Source: Phaseolus vulgaris (lineage: Eukaryota; Streptophyta; Magnoliopsida; Fabales; Fabaceae). Taken from it: a stretch of 64,000 nucleotides of DNA. The first letter of the stretch is position 1. Each line of letters opens with the position of its first letter. The notes under the pieces are model-generated. The model was not told the origin of the DNA. It saw only the letters and a list, made by a program, of their open reading frames with translations, and made no database searches. Below, piece after piece: positions 60,741-64,000 of this stretch. Location: NCBI RefSeq assembly GCF_000499845.2, contig NC_023750.2, forward strand, positions 34,550,823 to 34,614,822, written 5' to 3'. The translations under genes were made by a program, and so were the position numbers.

Positions 60741-61949
60741 GCAATCCCTTTATATATAGGTATAGATATCACTAAATTTTATTATAAAAAATAATTATTA
60801 ATAATTATTATTATATAAAAATAGTAAATAATGTGTAATATATTATTTTTTAAAATAAAATTAATAATAATTCTAATAAAAATATGAAATGCATACATTA
60901 AATAGGAAATATTTAATACATTATTATAGAATATGAATAAACACAATTATTTTGGTACCATCATATCCTTCTTACCTTATGCTCCATACTCTATGCACAA
61001 CATATTTACTTTCTTTCCCTCTCTAACACACATGTTTCAAGAAAATAACACTCTACTCACTTTCAACAATAGCACACACATGAATAATTAATTTATCAAA
61101 AAAATAAAAATAAATGTAAGTTTGTCTGAGAATATATGATTGAGTGTCCATATTTTTTAAATTATTATGTTATTTTATCACAAGATTCATATGTATATAT
61201 TTGTTTCTTTGATTTTTTTAAATAATCACTGTCTTTATCTTTTACTAGGAGATCATATATTAAAAAGGATCGTCATTTATTTTTGGTAGATACTTTTTTT
61301 TATTAAAAAGTTACTTAAATCTAAGAGTAAAATATGGTTCAATATTTTAATTAATATAAAATTTGAATAAAACTAAAGTAATATTTAGATCAATTTTTGT
61401 GTTTTTTTATTATAAATTTGTCAAACCTATTTTTACAAAAATTTAAAATTGTTAAAGAGACACATTATGAATTTTTTTATAACCTCACGAAGCAAACCAT
61501 ATAAGTTGTTATATGGTAAAAAATATTGAAAGACCCAAAGCAAATTTTTAAATATTTCAATGACTTAAAATAAAATAAATACAAAAAATATTTCCTTGAG
61601 AAATTTAATTTAAACAAAAGTATTTAATTTATTAGGTACACAATAAAAGAAAAATTTATTAAATACTCAAAATAAAACAAATTATATATGGAGAAGTTGA
61701 AACTTGTTTAAGCCTTATCTAAACTTAAATCATGTAATATTTAATAGTTTTTGTTAAAATAAGTGTTTTAAAATACTTGATTTAGAACAAAAATAGTGAT
61801 TGAGGATAATATATAGATATAATTTCATTTACTAATGATTATTTCAATTGTTAAAGTATTATTTTTCTGATTTGGTTATTAATAGTTGTCGTTTAGTTTT
61901 CAAATTAAAATAATATTAAGCTCAGACAATCTAACGTAGTGCTAGATCA
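60741..61949. other. Noncoding AT-rich stretch
   Basis: No gene, RNA or element boundary is supported. Confidence 0.5.
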
Positions 61950-62271
61950 TTGATGACTTTTTTTGTGGCAAGTGTACCATGTTGTCACATGTAATAATTT
62001 GTCCCTAAGGACGGATATCGAATCTACAAGAAACCGTTATTTAAAATCCTAATCATGACACAATAATTTGATTTGATTTGATATTGACAATATTTTTCAG
62101 TCAAATCTAAGGACTAATAATGTAAACAAGTATTACAAATAAAATGACAATACCAATCATCAAGAACAAAATATTATATTTAAATATCATCTCAATACAT
62201 AAGAGTTTGAACAAATTACTCCAAATTCCTAAGGGTAGAATTAGTCACTCATGTTGGCCATTACAAGCATG
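61950..62271. repeat. Dispersed repeat, copy 2
   Basis: Matches 11148-11850 in two blocks (TAATAATTTGTCCCTAAGGA; AACAAAATATTATATTTAAA), lacking about 390 bp in the middle. It ends where the CC-NBS homology begins and seems to have replaced the 5' end of that gene. Confidence 0.7.
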
Positions 62272-63235
62272 GAAAGCAAGAAAAGAAGATGTTGTGGAGA
62301 AGCTCAAGAAGAAGAGAGATACTATTCAGCATACCGTTGACGAGGAAGAACGTCGACATGGAAGAAGAATTCACGTTGAAGTTAAAGAATGGATAGAGAG
62401 TGTGGATAAACTCATTCTCGCATATAAGGATTTCCACGAGGACGAAAATTGCCATAACTGTGCAGTGTTTGACTTTTTCGAAAGTGGTTATCTTCCGAAG
62501 CCGGGGATAAGGTATCATCGAAGTAGAAAAGCAGATGATATCACAAAGCAGGCAAATGGGTTGCTGCAAAATACAAAGTTTGACATTTTGTCTTATTGGT
62601 CTGGGCCACCCTCCATGGCTGCATTTTTTTCAAACCTTGGTTACGAAAACTATACATCAAGAAATGACACTGAAAAAGATTACTGATGAATTCCAAAAGC
62701 CAGGTGTTAGAATGATCGGTCTTCATGGGTTGAGTGGCGTTGGCAAGACCTCTTTGGTGAAAGAAGTTGTGAAGAAAGCCTTGAAAGATAAGATGTTCGA
62801 AGTGGTGACCATGGCAAGTGTGACAAAAAACCCTGACGTAAGAAAAATCCAAGGACAAATTGTTGACATGTTGGGGGTTGTATTGGAGGAGGAAAGTGAC
62901 ATTGCTAGAGCTGCTAGGATTCACCAGATATTGAATAATGAGAATAAGAGCACGCTTATAATCCTAGATGATCTTTGGGAAGAAGTGAACTTTAACCTGC
63001 TGGGGATTCCATCTGAATTAGAGAAAGATGATGGCGTAACAAATTTCAAAGGAAAATCTTGATGTTGATAGCTCCAAGAATATCAGTGACGGAAATTCCC
63101 CCGGTGCTCATGATAGCGTGAAGAGTGTCAAAAAAAGAGATATCCTTGGTGGTGGTTTGAAGAAGGCGAATGAAGGAAAATCCCCCGTTGATGCTTCGGA
63201 TAAGGTGAAAACGGAAAAAACTGTTCCTCAGTACA
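62272..63235 (+). pseudogene. CC-NBS(-LRR) resistance gene fragment, truncated at both ends
   Basis: CNL proteins are cytoplasmic immune receptors that bind nucleotides. Visible are a coiled-coil-like start (KARKEDVVEKLKKKRDTIQH, EVKEWIESVDKL), the linker SGYLPKPGIRYHRS, a P-loop GLHGLSGVGKTSLVKEV, and kinase-2 STLIILDDLWEE. A frameshift near 62660-62680 separates the coiled coil from the NB domain, and a second lies near 63050-63060. Beyond it a clean 58-codon stretch rich in K, S, D and G (SSKNISDGNSPGAHDSVKSV) continues to 63235, where a copia LTR interrupts. The first exon start is lost to the repeat, and the remaining NB-ARC motifs and LRR are absent. Confidence 0.88.
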
Positions 63236-63532
63236 TGTAAAATAACAGGCAATCACTCACACTTGAATTTCTTTAAAGAAACACTCTTCTTTGTAATTCT
63301 CTCTATTGTATTTCTTTTTGTGGTGCCTCTTACAAATGAGAGAGCATCCTTTTTATAGGCTTTAGGAAGCTCTTCTAGAGAAGTCTTCATTATGGCCTTA
63401 AAACCCCACTAACAACACAATTAAAATCCCACTCACAATTTTTGACCTTTTACATATCCAAACTCCCATTCTACTCTTTTCTAGTAACTTCTAACTTTAA
63501 AACCCACAAATTACATTAAAGTTTATTCAACA
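63236..63532 (-). repeat. 3' LTR of a minus-strand Ty1/copia element
   Basis: The LTR runs, on the minus strand, from TGTTGAATAAACTTT at 63532 to TATTTTACA at 63236 (297 bp). The preceding bases on the plus strand, GTACA at 63231-63235, should be one copy of the target duplication. A polypurine tract, GGGGGAG on the minus strand, adjoins it at 63533-63548. Confidence 0.85.
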
Positions 63533-63548
63533 AAACTCCCCCATAAAC

Positions 63549-64000
63549 TTAAATGTTTCTACCATCCATCATGCCAATCATCTTCTTGAATTTGTCGAAA
63601 AAGACTTTCGGTAGCGGTTTTGTGAAGATATCAGCAACTTGATCTTGACTTGCCACATGCACCAATTCCACACTTCCTTTCTTCACATGATCACAGATAA
63701 AGTGAAAACGAACGTCAATGTGTTTGCTTCTTTCATGGTTCACTGGATTCTTTGCCAACTCAATTGCTGATTTGTTGTCAACTTGAATCACGGTTGCATT
63801 TAGTTGCTTTAGCTCCATCTTACTCAACAAGTTTCTCAGCCATATCGCATGACATACACACCATGATGCTGCCACATATTCAGCTTCACACGTCGATAGC
63901 GTCACGATCGGTTGCTTCTTTGAAAGCCAAGAAAATGCTTTGTTGCCCATAAAGAATACATATCCCGATGTACTTTTCCGATCATCTATGTCTCCACACC
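63549..64000 (-). CDS. Ty1/copia pol, RNase H end, intact where visible
   Basis: The minus strand encodes, from the window edge, [20 protein letters not shown], then [40 protein letters not shown] and HIDVRFHFI, then [12 protein letters not shown], ending at TAA 63549-63551. This is the RNase H of a Tnt1-type copia polyprotein, with the acidic residues of STCEAEY and VDNKSA in place. No stop or frameshift occurs in the 150 visible codons, in contrast to most elements here, so the element may be young. The rest lies outside the window. Confidence 0.93.
   Translation of the reverse strand, partial: CGDIDDRKSTSGYVFFMGNKAFSWLSKKQPIVTLSTCEAEYVAASWCVCHAIWLRNLLSKMELKQLNATVIQVDNKSAIELAKNPVNHERSKHIDVRFHFICDHVKKGSVELVHVASQDQVADIFTKPLPKVFFDKFKKMIGMMDGRNI

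Overview
This window is repeat-rich plant nuclear DNA, most probably from a legume of the Phaseolus/Vigna/Glycine group. That placement is an inference from the style of the Sirevirus, L1 and CC-NBS sequences, not from a search. No intact ordinary host gene is visible. The window is almost wholly nested transposable elements, many bounded exactly by target-site duplications (TSDs), plus one truncated resistance-gene copy and several host gene fragments carried inside transposons.

Layout: 1-1661 is the 3' end of a Ty1/copia Sirevirus-like element (A). 1662-1865 and 8302-8930 are two halves of a minus-strand copia integrase pseudogene, split by a second Sirevirus-like element (B, 1866-8301, TSD TCGGC) that has gag and an envelope-like gene but no pol. 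8985-10546 is the 3' part of a CACTA transposon with a duplicated end. 14501-21543 is a near full-length L1 LINE (TSD of 15 bp), and 22102-28112 is a 5'-truncated, better preserved L1. 28973-34457 is a compact Ty3/gypsy element (TSD TCACG). 34730-39864 is a CACTA element (TSD TCA) carrying an apparently intact eight-exon fusion gene. 43134-48739 (TSD GTT) and 56964-60391 (TSD AAT) are two CACTA elements of another family that carry pieces of host genes: a root-hair-type bHLH factor and ribosomal protein uS15/RPS13 in the first, and a V-ATPase proteolipid plus an unidentified gene in the second. 49163-54636 is a minus-strand L1 inserted in the 3' end of another L1. 62272-63235 is a CC-NBS pseudogene cut by a minus-strand copia element that runs out of the window.

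Working relationships: LTR elements would supply capsid, protease, reverse transcriptase/RNase H and integrase. L1s would supply an RNA-binding ORF1 protein and an endonuclease/reverse transcriptase. CACTA elements would be moved by TNPD/TNPA-type proteins acting on subterminal repeats. Most copies are broken, so they would depend on partners elsewhere. The strongest candidates for new biology are a paired palindromic motif at fixed 21-bp spacing in the Sirevirus-like elements, the intact TNPD-TNPA-Ulp1 fusion gene, the gene-capturing CACTA elements, and the pol-less gag plus env-like element.
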